Shown: one piece after another, positions 56,756 through 64,000 of the stretch | Numbering within the stretch: position 1 is the first letter of the stretch | Layout of the letters: every line of letters begins with the position of its first letter | From: Spirochaetia bacterium | Lineage (GTDB): Bacteria; Spirochaetota; Leptospiria; Leptospirales; Leptonemataceae | DNA length: 64,000 bases | Reading direction: 5' to 3' | Assembly (NCBI GenBank): GCA_021413825.1 | Contig: JAIOPQ010000083.1 | Location: 28,460-92,459, forward strand | Notes under the pieces: generated by a model | What the model was told of the DNA's origin: nothing | Databases searched by the model: none | Seen by the model: the letters and a program-made list of their open reading frames with translations, nothing else | Position numbers and translations under genes: made by a program

Positions 56756-57394
56756 TTGGATTTACTTAACTTCATTCTGGGATTGGTTCAGCATGTGTCT
56801 GGACCGGTCCCTTATATAATTGTATTTTCAGTTCTGCTGTTGTGCGGGTTTGGCCTTCCCCTTCCGGAAGATGTAATGTTGTTTACTGGAGGAATGCTTG
56901 CATTCTACGGGAAAGCGGACGTGCATATCATGGTCGTTGTGGCTTTCGCTGGTGTCATGATAGGCGATGGAACCATCTTTTTTCTTGGAAGCAAGTATGG
57001 TCTCGCCCTAACAAAGAAGCCTTTCTTTGAGCGGATTCTTTCTCCGGAACGATTGGGCTCTATTCGTGACCAATTCCATAAGCACGGAAACAAGATTGTA
57101 TTCGCGGCGCGTTTTATGCCCGGGCTAAGGACGCCGGTTTTCTTCACAGCAGGCACTTTGCATTTGCCTTTTCGAGTGTTCCTTTTCTATGATGGAATGG
57201 CGGCCCTCATAAGCGTGCCAACGATTATCTATCTGGTACATGCGTTTGGGCATCAGGTAGATTATATCGTGGGAACGATCAAGAGTGTTGAGCATGGAGT
57301 GATCTTTCTGATCATAGGAATCATTGCTATAATTGCCGGTAAGATATATTGGAATCATCGAAAAGAAAAGAAAGCGGCAGGGCAGAATGCATAG
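56756..57394 (+). CDS. DedA-family membrane protein
   Basis: A 212-residue inner-membrane protein of the DedA (VTT/SNARE-associated) family, some of which flip lipid carriers such as undecaprenyl phosphate or phosphatidylethanolamine. Seen: FGLPLPEDVMLFTGGM and the family motif FAARFMPGLRTPVFFTAG. About five membrane segments. The TTG start has no strong ribosome site and lies right behind the aldolase stop, so translation may be coupled. The stop overlaps the PilZ gene. Confidence 0.88.
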   Translation: MDLLNFILGLVQHVSGPVPYIIVFSVLLLCGFGLPLPEDVMLFTGGMLAFYGKADVHIMVVVAFAGVMIGDGTIFFLGSKYGLALTKKPFFERILSPERLGSIRDQFHKHGNKIVFAARFMPGLRTPVFFTAGTLHLPFRVFLFYDGMAALISVPTIIYLVHAFGHQVDYIVGTIKSVEHGVIFLIIGIIAIIAGKIYWNHRKEKKAAGQNA

Positions 57395-57743
57395 CGAAAG
57401 AAGTCGACCAAGGCTTTCGCCAACTGACTTTATTGATTTCGAGCTCTCCATTAAAGTTGGAACTTTCGATTTAGTCGGCTACCTGGGAAATATCTCAGAG
57501 GATGGACTTGGGGGAATTGTGCCCGGGGCGGAGCCTTTGCCGTCTGAACTGATTGGAACAGATGCCAGCGGAACAATGAAAAGCAAACGCCTTCCAAACG
57601 AATTCAAATTCAAAGGAAGATTGGCCTGGAACACAGCAGGACAGATTCGCAATGAACCGCATTTACTCCTGGGAATTCAATTCGATCAGCGCATGGCACT
57701 GCCCGAAGAACTAATCGCAATTGAATTGTCCGGCGGTGACTGA
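57387..57743 (+). CDS. PilZ-like domain protein
   Basis: A 118-residue protein whose start ATG lies 8 bases inside the DedA gene. The c-di-GMP signatures of PilZ appear: RSRPR (R5-R9, RxxxR) and NISEDG (N35, S37, G40; D/NxSxxG), with beta-barrel spacing between. This suggests a c-di-GMP receptor. Next to DedA it might regulate envelope or motility traits. The domain call is from motif only. Confidence 0.72.
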   Translation: MHSERSRPRLSPTDFIDFELSIKVGTFDLVGYLGNISEDGLGGIVPGAEPLPSELIGTDASGTMKSKRLPNEFKFKGRLAWNTAGQIRNEPHLLLGIQFDQRMALPEELIAIELSGGD

Positions 57744-57744
57744 G

Positions 57745-57936
57745 ATGAGCGGGATCGATCGGAGCCAAATAAAACCAGGTAAACGAGTTCGCGTTGTTCT
57801 CAAAGAAGATCAGAAGTCTGGGAAACTAACCGAGGGCATTGTAAAAGATATTCTTACTAACTCCCCCATGCATCCACACGGTATCAAAGTTAGACTCAAC
57901 GGTGGTGAAGTTGGTCGGGTGCAGGAATTGCTCTGA
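57745..57936 (+). CDS. YwbE-family protein
   Basis: A 63-residue protein with the conserved YwbE pattern: IDRSQIKPGKRVRVVLKEDQ, then SGKLTEGIVKDILTNSP and HPHGIKVRLNGGEVGRVQ. Start ATG 57745 is one base after the PilZ stop; an earlier ATG lies inside that gene. It is a widespread small beta protein of unknown function, probably RNA- or protein-binding. Confidence 0.85.
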   Translation: MSGIDRSQIKPGKRVRVVLKEDQKSGKLTEGIVKDILTNSPMHPHGIKVRLNGGEVGRVQELL

Positions 57937-57957
57937 GTGCGTGGGCCGAACAATTCC
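57924..57957 (+). terminator. hairpin enclosing the YwbE-family stop codon
   Basis: GGAATTG (57924-57930) pairs with CAATTCC (57951-57957), 7 bp, with a 20-nt loop holding the TGA. No T-run follows. Confidence 0.3.
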
Positions 57958-57983
57958 AATTGTCCAGCATTCTGTCCGATTCC

Positions 57984-58553
57984 CTAGACCGCTTCAATCA
58001 ACTGCACATTCACACCGCAATATTCCATCCAGCCCAGATCTTCTGCTCGGTTTCGCGCTATGATTAACCCACTCCGGCGTGGTTTGTCCGGCTTCTTGCG
58101 CAACTTCCATCCAATCTCTTGTAAAAGTCGGTTAGCCTTCAGTGAGTTGCAACGTTTGCAGGCAGTAACCAGATTCCACCAGGAGTTAAAGTCGTACGGT
58201 GGATGCTCACCCATGGTTTTCTTCCAGCGCGAGCGTGGAATAACATGGTCTACTGTGAGTTCGCTTACCTGGAAACGTTTGGCACAATAGGCGCAGGTTT
58301 GATCGTCTCGATAGATAATGTTAATTTTGGAGGTTTTTTGATCGTAACGCGGAACCCTGTGATAGTTGCGCTGTGCTATGATTCGCGGCACGGGCAATGC
58401 AAGGCGCTCTGAGCGAACCAGTTCCGGAGTTTCCTTCACCGGAATTGCGATATCGCGCAGAATGTCGAGAATCGCACGTCTGACGGTGCAAGTGTCGACT
58501 GCAATCATGCTCGCGTTCAAAACGAGAACGGATTCTTGAAGAAGGTCCGCCAT
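57984..58553 (-). CDS. HNH endonuclease
   Basis: A 189-residue cytoplasmic HNH nuclease-like protein of the stand-alone bacterial type. The zinc-binding pairs are CAYC (C87, C90) and CKRC (C132, C135), and the catalytic block is VDHVIPRSRW (D102, H103) with NLVTACKRCNSLKAN (127-141). Similar genes are common as free-standing housekeeping-like HNH proteins; a defence or repair role is not shown. A candidate promoter lies just upstream. Confidence 0.88.
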   Translation of the reverse strand: MADLLQESVLVLNASMIAVDTCTVRRAILDILRDIAIPVKETPELVRSERLALPVPRIIAQRNYHRVPRYDQKTSKINIIYRDDQTCAYCAKRFQVSELTVDHVIPRSRWKKTMGEHPPYDFNSWWNLVTACKRCNSLKANRLLQEIGWKLRKKPDKPRRSGLIIARNRAEDLGWMEYCGVNVQLIEAV

Positions 58554-58578
58554 AAGTTAAACCGAAAAGTAACAAATT

Positions 58579-58606
58579 ATTAAATAATGTAAACAAAAAA
58601 AATCAA
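58579..58606 (-). promoter_or_regulatory. candidate sigma-70 promoter of the HNH gene
   Basis: On the minus strand TTGATT (58601-58606) is followed, 16 bases on, by TTTAAT (58579-58584). The predicted transcript starts about 18 bases before the HNH ATG. The AT-rich run around it supports the call. Confidence 0.35.
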
Positions 58607-58623
58607 CCTTCGCGCTGCGCGAA
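58595..58623 (-). terminator. candidate intrinsic terminator downstream of gyrA
   Basis: On the minus strand the inverted repeat TTCGCGC-A-GCGCGAA (58609-58623) is followed six bases later by eight T (58595-58602). This is the clearest hairpin-plus-T-run in the window and would end the gyrA transcript about 200 bases after its stop. Confidence 0.5.
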
Positions 58624-58804
58624 ATGGCGGATTTATCCGGAAATACAGATTGCGACGCGTTGAGCGCTTCACCGCGGCCCGAGCGGCCGACTTTCGACAT
58701 CCCTGTCTACGTCGGCACTTCCAACCTCGTGTTGGTCGTCGCGACAGCGAGCGAAGGGCGACGCGCGCAAGCTGTATTTTCCGCAACAGAACCGCCAGAG
58801 CGAC
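58624..58804 (-). other. GC-rich 3' untranslated region of gyrA
   Basis: About 180 bases between the gyrA stop and the terminator. It is visibly richer in CG dinucleotides than neighbouring genes and has short inverted repeats (GTCGCGAC; CGTCG...CGACG). The frames here lack credible starts or ribosome sites. It may be a structured RNA tail or a degenerate sequence. Confidence 0.3.
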
Positions 58805-61540
58805 TTAAGTCACCGGTTCGTCATCGCTTAAAACGGCTACATCGCGTACGCGATCGCCATCCTTAATATCCACGACCCGAACGCCAACGGTGGGCCTTCC
58901 AAGCAACGGAATCTCTTTCGCGCTTAGACGAATTACCATTCCGCTCTGCGCAACTACGATGATGTCATCGTCCTCTTTTACAGATGAAATCGTAATGGCA
59001 GGTCCGTTCTTGTCTGTGATCTTGATGTAGGTCATTCCTTTGCCGCCACGGCCTTTAGCTGGGAGCTGGTTGAACGCAAGACGCTTACCATATCCTCTTT
59101 CAGAAATTACCATGAGCGACGTGTCTTTTTGAACAACGTCCATTCCCACAATCTGGTCGCCTTTTTCAAGTCGCATGCCAATGATACCGGACGCGTTTCT
59201 TCCCTGGCTTCGCATTTTGGCAAGATTGGTTCTGAGCGCGCTTCCGTCTTTGGTCCCAATGACAATGTCATCCTTTGGCCCAACGAGGCGAACAGTGATC
59301 AGCTCGTCTTCCTTGCGCAGGTTGATTGCAATGATCCCGCCCTTCTTAACGGAGGCAAATACGCTAAGATCGGATTTTTTGAGGATCCCCTCACGGCTGA
59401 TCATAACGATTGCCTGTTGATCGGTGAATTCCTTGGCGCTTGTGATGGCTGTGATTTTTTCCTCTGCCGCAAGGCTAAGAATCGCTTTTAGAGATTTTCC
59501 GCGGCCTTCCCGACCCGCTTCTGGAATTTCGTGAGCTTTGACTCCAAAGATCTTTCCGCGATTGCTGAAGCACAACAGTGTGTCATGCGTGGAAGCAGTG
59601 TTCACAAGACGAACCGTATCTTCGTTCTTGAGGTTTGCACCCTTCACACCCTTTCCGCCGCGACGCTGTCTGCGGAAGGTATCGAGCGATGTGCGCTTGA
59701 TAAATCCGTCTTCAGTAATGCTAATCACTACCTGTTCGTCCGGAATCAGATCGCGCACGTCAAAGTTCGTGGTCTCAACGGAGCTGTGATCCACTTCAGT
59801 TCTGCGTTTATTTGGATACGCCTTTTGCACGTCGCCGAGTTCTGTAGCCATCAGCTTATACTGACGCTCATCACTCTTGAGCAGATCTTTAAGATCTTTG
59901 ATTTGCTTTTGCAGTTCAGCCAACTCTTCCAGAATCTTTTTGGATTCAAGAGAGGTGAGTTTCTGCAAACGCATATCAAGGATTGCATTTGCTTGAATTT
60001 CAGTGAGCTTGAAACGTTTCATCAGACGTTCGCGGGCTTCTTCAACCTGCTGCGATGAGCGAATAATCTTGATTACTTCGTCGATAAAATCGAGCGCAAT
60101 CTTCAAGCCTTCCAATATGTGAGCGCGTTTCTCTGCGGCTTCCAGATCGTGTTTTGTTCTGCGAACGATGATCTCTTTTCTATGCGCAACATAGACTTCG
60201 AGAAGTTGTTTGATGTTAAGGACTCGGGGATTTCCGTCCACGAGTGCGAGCATGTTCACACCATAGCTGATTTGAAGCTGCGTTTGCTTATACAGCTGAT
60301 TGAGAATTACCTGAGCATTTGCATCTTTGCGAAGGACTATTTCTACACGAATTCCATGGCGATCGGATAGATCGAGAATATCAGAAATGCCTTCTATGTC
60401 CTTGTTGTTAACAAGGTCTCCAATTTTCTCAAGCAGAGTCTTCTTGTTAACCTGATATGGAATTTCAGTAACAATGATTTTGTCGCGGCCTTTCTTATCC
60501 GTTTCAATATCAACGCGCGCGCGAATTCTAAATGATCCGCGTCCGGTTAGATAGGCCGATTTTAAACCTTCCCCGCCAATGATGATCCCGGCTGTAGGGA
60601 AATCGGGAGCAGGTACAAACTTTGCGAGATCTTCGAGAGCTATTTTAGGATTAGCAATCAATGCAAGTGTGGCGTTGATCACCTCACCGAGGTTATGCGG
60701 AGGAATGTTGGTTGCCATCCCAACTGCAATACCTGTCGAACCGTTAACCAGTAGGTTTGGATACGCTGCAGGCAGAACACGTGGTTCTTGTTTTGTATCA
60801 TCAAAGTTTGGACGGAAATCGACTGTATTCTTGTCAATGTCGCTCAGAAGTTCTGATGCAATTTTGGATAGACGCGCTTCCGTATAACGGTAGGCGGCCG
60901 GGTTATCGCCATCGATCGATCCAAAGTTCCCCTGGCCATCGATAAGTGGCGCGCGCATTGAGAAATCCTGAGCCATACGGACAAGGGTTTCGTATACAGG
61001 TGCATCACCGTGCGGATGAAAGTTACCGATTACTTCCCCGACAATCTTGGCACACTTAACATAAGGACGATCATGTCTCCATGCACGATCATGCATGGCA
61101 TAGAGCACGCGTCTGTGAACTGGTTTGAGTCCATCGCGTGCATCTGGCAGGGCGCGACCAACGATTACACTCATCGAGTAATCGAGGTAGGCCTCTTTCA
61201 TTTGATTATCGATTTCGACCGGGACGACTCTGAGGCCTTTCTGGAGTGCGGACGTTATGTCCGTTCGAACAATCTGCGGATTCTCATCCATCCTGTTTAA
61301 CCTTCTCTTTTTATTCGCAGATTTCCCGCGCGGAGGTATGCGCTTTGGAGATTGCTTGTTCACAGGCTGCTTTGATTTGACAGGCCTGGTGACACGCGCT
61401 GGCTTCTTACCGGCCCCTTTTCTAGGTGGTGGACTGACCTTTTTCTTGGTCGATCCTCCAGCCTTCCGGGCGGGCTTGCCAGCCTGCTTTTTACCTTTAT
61501 CTTTTTTGGATTTAGAGAGAAAACCGCTTTTCTTCGCCAT
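58805..61540 (-). CDS. gyrA: DNA gyrase subunit A with basic N-terminal extension
   Basis: GyrA is the breaking-rejoining subunit that introduces negative supercoils with GyrB. From ATG 61540 (GAAGGA 6 bases upstream) the protein has 911 aa: an 83-residue tail with about 32 Lys/Arg and one acidic residue (GKPARKAGGSTKKKVSPPPR), then a normal GyrA of 828 aa starting MDENPQIVRTD at ATG 61291, which also has a nearby GAGAAGG. Core features: HPHGDAPVYE (92-101 of the core), active-site Tyr in AYRYTEARL (Y136), and the GyrA box QRRGGKG, which marks gyrase, not topoisomerase IV. gyrB is not adjacent. Confidence 0.95.
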   Translation of the reverse strand: MAKKSGFLSKSKKDKGKKQAGKPARKAGGSTKKKVSPPPRKGAGKKPARVTRPVKSKQPVNKQSPKRIPPRGKSANKKRRLNRMDENPQIVRTDITSALQKGLRVVPVEIDNQMKEAYLDYSMSVIVGRALPDARDGLKPVHRRVLYAMHDRAWRHDRPYVKCAKIVGEVIGNFHPHGDAPVYETLVRMAQDFSMRAPLIDGQGNFGSIDGDNPAAYRYTEARLSKIASELLSDIDKNTVDFRPNFDDTKQEPRVLPAAYPNLLVNGSTGIAVGMATNIPPHNLGEVINATLALIANPKIALEDLAKFVPAPDFPTAGIIIGGEGLKSAYLTGRGSFRIRARVDIETDKKGRDKIIVTEIPYQVNKKTLLEKIGDLVNNKDIEGISDILDLSDRHGIRVEIVLRKDANAQVILNQLYKQTQLQISYGVNMLALVDGNPRVLNIKQLLEVYVAHRKEIIVRRTKHDLEAAEKRAHILEGLKIALDFIDEVIKIIRSSQQVEEARERLMKRFKLTEIQANAILDMRLQKLTSLESKKILEELAELQKQIKDLKDLLKSDERQYKLMATELGDVQKAYPNKRRTEVDHSSVETTNFDVRDLIPDEQVVISITEDGFIKRTSLDTFRRQRRGGKGVKGANLKNEDTVRLVNTASTHDTLLCFSNRGKIFGVKAHEIPEAGREGRGKSLKAILSLAAEEKITAITSAKEFTDQQAIVMISREGILKKSDLSVFASVKKGGIIAINLRKEDELITVRLVGPKDDIVIGTKDGSALRTNLAKMRSQGRNASGIIGMRLEKGDQIVGMDVVQKDTSLMVISERGYGKRLAFNQLPAKGRGGKGMTYIKITDKNGPAITISSVKEDDDIIVVAQSGMVIRLSAKEIPLLGRPTVGVRVVDIKDGDRVRDVAVLSDDEPVT

Positions 61541-61665
61541 ATTATGTCCTTCGGAGGCAGACATAATGTGCCCCAATCAGAGGCAAAGGAATATCCGGGT
61601 CTGAGCCTGTGGGATAGGCAAATAGGAGTAGATTTTTGGGGGGCAATCAGCTTTGGATCGTCTAA

Positions 61666-63063
61666 ATGAAGATGCGCCAGGTCCTGTTCTTATTCCTGAT
61701 TCTCAGTTCTACTCTTGGGGCAGAAACAATCCTGCTGCAAAACGGCGGAATCGTCCGAGGTAAGATTTCCAACCAGGACAGAGTGTCTGTTACCATTGAA
61801 ACCACGCAGGGTCGGCAGGTAATCCAGAAGGCTGCAATTCGCCGTATTGTATATGATGATGCAAAATTCGAGGAAGAGGAAAAGCGGCGTCTTGAGCAGG
61901 AGCGACTCCGACTGGAAGCAGAACGGAAACGTCAGGAAGAGCAACGCCGCGCTGACGAAAAGAAAGGTGAAGAGTTAAGACGCAGTGAGGAATTGAAACG
62001 CCAGCAGGAAATTAAGCGACTGGAAGAGCTGAAGCGTCAGGAAGAATCCAGGCGCGAAGCGAAAGCTCGTGAGGATGCAAAGAATACTCCCACTGCTCCT
62101 GCTGAACCATCGATCGAACGAACTGGATTCTTACTCAGCGGAGCTGGCTCAAAGAATAGCTATAAATCAGGAACGTTCGGATACTACTTCAATGAGCGCT
62201 TCAATTTGTTAAGTCCATTTGGATATCCAGTCGCTCCGTACGGAGTGCGTGAGCGAAACTATGATGCTTTCACCTATTCGACAGGCTATCAAGGCCGCCG
62301 GTGGTATCTACTTCTGGACGGAATGCAGTTACGCGGCCATTCATCCATGCAACAGTCCGGTGCTGGATTTGGACAGAGTAGCAATGCTCTCGCCCCCGAG
62401 ACTTCAATGGGTTCAGGCCAGATAGATCTGCTCAGAGATTCGGCCGACTTCAGATTTGCTTTTCATCCCGTGCCTATCAGGTTGCCGGTGCGTCCGTATG
62501 TATATGCCGGCTACTCTGGATCTAGAATCCAATCCCGTTTTGAAGTAGGTGATCTGATTTCCAAGCCCAACAACGTTCAACCTCAGTACTTTCCTGGCCT
62601 CAGAGGGACCATAGTGGCACACGGGCCAGAGGCGGGGATTGATTTGCGGTATGTTCGGGAGAATGGATTCGAAGTTCGCGGCTTGTTTGGGCAGGCGTGG
62701 CAGAAGGGAAAGTTTGAGCAAAAAGCCTGGCTCGCTATTTTCAACCTCAATCCTTCGAGTATATTTGACTTGATTCCGAATCGCCTGACGGAAAAAGGCA
62801 GTGCGCAACTATCGATTAATCGCTATGAGGCCACAGTCTATTCCCCGCGCTTTGGAATTGCGCGCCTGTTCGCAGGGTATAAGGAAGAGCAGGTGAGCGT
62901 TCACATCTCGCAGGTCTTGGCGACCTACGTTCCGGTGGAGCTGGTGGCACTCCTAACTGACCGTCTAAGCATCTTTTATCCCGACATACTTAATAAATCC
63001 GGATTGAGCAAATCGGAGGACCGTTTCCGCGGATACAGGGTGGGCATAGAACTGGTCTTTTAA
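61666..63063 (+). CDS. outer-membrane protein with SH3/LSm-like module and coiled coil
   Basis: A 465-residue exported protein. After the signal peptide (VLFLFLILSSTLGA) comes a small beta module (ILLQNGGIVRGKISNQDRVS, then RRIVYDD) of the kind common in Leptospiraceae exported proteins, a 75-residue Glu/Arg/Lys coiled coil (about 70-140), a linker, and a C-terminal domain of alternating aromatic strands (WYLLLDGMQL, VRPYVYAGYSG) ending in YRVGIELVF, typical of a barrel C-terminus. It is divergent from gyrA. Function unknown; a barrel with a periplasmic stalk is inferred. Confidence 0.75.
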   Translation: MKMRQVLFLFLILSSTLGAETILLQNGGIVRGKISNQDRVSVTIETTQGRQVIQKAAIRRIVYDDAKFEEEEKRRLEQERLRLEAERKRQEEQRRADEKKGEELRRSEELKRQQEIKRLEELKRQEESRREAKAREDAKNTPTAPAEPSIERTGFLLSGAGSKNSYKSGTFGYYFNERFNLLSPFGYPVAPYGVRERNYDAFTYSTGYQGRRWYLLLDGMQLRGHSSMQQSGAGFGQSSNALAPETSMGSGQIDLLRDSADFRFAFHPVPIRLPVRPYVYAGYSGSRIQSRFEVGDLISKPNNVQPQYFPGLRGTIVAHGPEAGIDLRYVRENGFEVRGLFGQAWQKGKFEQKAWLAIFNLNPSSIFDLIPNRLTEKGSAQLSINRYEATVYSPRFGIARLFAGYKEEQVSVHISQVLATYVPVELVALLTDRLSIFYPDILNKSGLSKSEDRFRGYRVGIELVF

Positions 63064-63122
63064 AAACACCGATCTTCGATGGTTGCCCTTGACATAGGGG
63101 AATGGCGTGGCGCATTTGAAAA

Positions 63123-64000
63123 ATGCGCGTTGGAATCATTGGTCATGCAATTCAAATCGAACCAGAAAACCTGGATCAATCTGTTGAGGATTTAGTCTTT
63201 GTTACCGTAAAGAAAGCTCTCCGGGACAGCAATCTTACAATCGAAGAAGTTGATACAATCGTTCAAGCCGGTGATGATATTCTAGACGGAATCGCAATCA
63301 ACCACGTGTATACTGTGGAGCCAGCCGGTTCCTTTCTAAAAGACGAATCAAAAGTAGAGCGGGACGGTGCATGGGCCGTGCATTACGCAATGGCCCGCTT
63401 GCTGTCCGGCAAATTCAAAACCGCAATGGTAGTTGCATTTTCCAAAGGGAGCCAGTGTGGCCTTTCTGCATTCAGCGGAATGTCTGCGGATCCTTTTTAC
63501 CTGAGGCCTGTGGGCGCTGACTCACACAGCATTGCGGGGCTTCAAGCAAACTATTTCATGCGGCGCACGGGATTGTCGGAAGAAGACTTTGCTGAGGTCT
63601 CACGCAAGAATCGATCAAACGGGCTAAGCAACGTAGACCGGACCATGTCTGGAGAATCCGGACAGTATTCTATTCAACAGATTCTTGCATCGTCGCCTAT
63701 CGCTACGCCAATCACGGAGCTTACTGCAGGTCGCGTGGGTGATGGTTGTGTGGTTTTACTCCTTGCAACAGAAGAATACGTTAAAGAGAAGAAAGTTCAG
63801 GCAAGCTGGATCACAGGCGTTGGTCTTTCAGGGGACGCATATTACCCAACTTACCGAGACTTATCGGGCCTCAAACACGTCGAAATTGCGGCAGGCAAAG
63901 CGCTCGAAATGGCTGGTCGCAAAATCGAGGACATGAACGTTCTTGAAGTGTATGATTTTTATGCGCATCAAGAATTGATGCTCTGTGAAACTTTGAAAAT
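63123..64000 (+). CDS. thiolase-family protein (partial, runs off right edge)
   Basis: The first 292 residues of a thiolase-like protein of the SCP-x/acetyl-CoA acetyltransferase group, which carry out thiolytic cleavage or condensation of acyl-CoA. Seen: MRVGIIGHAIQIEP start, VVAFSKGSQCGLSAFSG (site of the N-terminal active Cys region), ITELTAGRVGDGCVVLLLA and LEVYDFYAHQE, which corresponds to the late EVYDxF block of SCP2-type thiolases. The C-terminal catalytic Cys lies beyond the window. The ATG at 63123 has no clear ribosome site. Follows the barrel gene by 60 bases. Confidence 0.82.
   Translation, partial: MRVGIIGHAIQIEPENLDQSVEDLVFVTVKKALRDSNLTIEEVDTIVQAGDDILDGIAINHVYTVEPAGSFLKDESKVERDGAWAVHYAMARLLSGKFKTAMVVAFSKGSQCGLSAFSGMSADPFYLRPVGADSHSIAGLQANYFMRRTGLSEEDFAEVSRKNRSNGLSNVDRTMSGESGQYSIQQILASSPIATPITELTAGRVGDGCVVLLLATEEYVKEKKVQASWITGVGLSGDAYYPTYRDLSGLKHVEIAAGKALEMAGRKIEDMNVLEVYDFYAHQELMLCETLK

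Noticed and set aside
58580..58786. Arg-rich 68-codon minus-strand frame after gyrA
   Set aside because: Starts with TTG without a ribosome site and spans the hairpin and T-run terminator; composition follows the local GC-rich sequence.
59531..60058. Plus-strand frame of 175 codons inside gyrA
   Set aside because: Antisense shadow of the conserved GyrA coiled-coil region.

Overview
The window looks like chromosomal DNA of a free-living spirochaete of the order Leptospirales. I infer this from the EF-P sequence style, a WhiG-type flagellar sigma factor behind flhF and flhG, 7TMR-DISM sensor kinases, many loosely defined lipoproteins, and an outer-membrane protein that begins with the short SH3/LSm-like module common in Leptospiraceae. 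By eye the base composition is near 50% GC, which fits Leptonema, Turneriella or an uncultured relative better than AT-rich Leptospira. No prophage, insertion sequence, CRISPR array or ribosomal RNA operon was seen. One tRNA gene (Phe) is present. No stretch longer than 300 bases lacks a gene.

Layout. 1-4.9 kb: one very large minus-strand SpvB/RHS (YD-repeat) gene, split by a frameshift and running off the left edge, with a Gly/Ala/Trp repeat tail. 5-9.8 kb: an unknown protein, a small lipoprotein, lipB, tRNA-Phe, and a response regulator / HEAT-repeat / small secreted protein set. 9.8-19.3 kb: a 7TMR-DISM hybrid kinase, prfB, uvrB, a compact metal-sensor-like ECF sigma module (CnrX-like protein, sigma factor, small membrane protein), a cytoplasmic alpha-amylase and an orphan TonB-like protein. 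19.4-22.8 kb: succinate dehydrogenase sdhCAB. 23-28.1 kb: two large signalling proteins, a kinase-receiver-PP2C fusion and a GGDEF-EAL protein. 28.2-36.5 kb: pyrF, a long-chain acyl-CoA ligase, a STAS anti-anti-sigma factor, a catalase-fold lipoprotein, an SDR epimerase, a fungal-FAS-like acyltransferase, and efp facing a lysine 2,3-aminomutase-family gene. 36.5-46.9 kb: ispD, thpR, three TPR/coiled-coil envelope proteins, a serine hydrolase, a large SNF2 helicase and several unknown proteins. 47-51.3 kb: a class A penicillin-binding protein with a cytoplasmic zinc ribbon, an amidohydrolase, a PC4-like protein and rpmB. 51.4-54.9 kb: flhF-flhG-orf-whiG. 55-64 kb: a lipoprotein, class I fructose-bisphosphate aldolase, DedA-PilZ-YwbE, an HNH nuclease, gyrA with a histone-like N-terminal tail, an outer-membrane barrel protein and a truncated thiolase.

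Functional links. The PP2C output of the 1021-residue kinase and the nearby STAS protein are the two ends of a partner-switching pathway. The radical-SAM gene next to efp suggests EF-P beta-lysylation. The GGDEF-EAL and PilZ proteins form a c-di-GMP theme. The most unusual items are the basic tail on GyrA, the efp/aminomutase head-to-head start overlap, the zinc-ribbon penicillin-binding protein, the repeat-tailed frameshifted RHS protein, and a short-chain dehydrogenase lacking its catalytic tyrosine.
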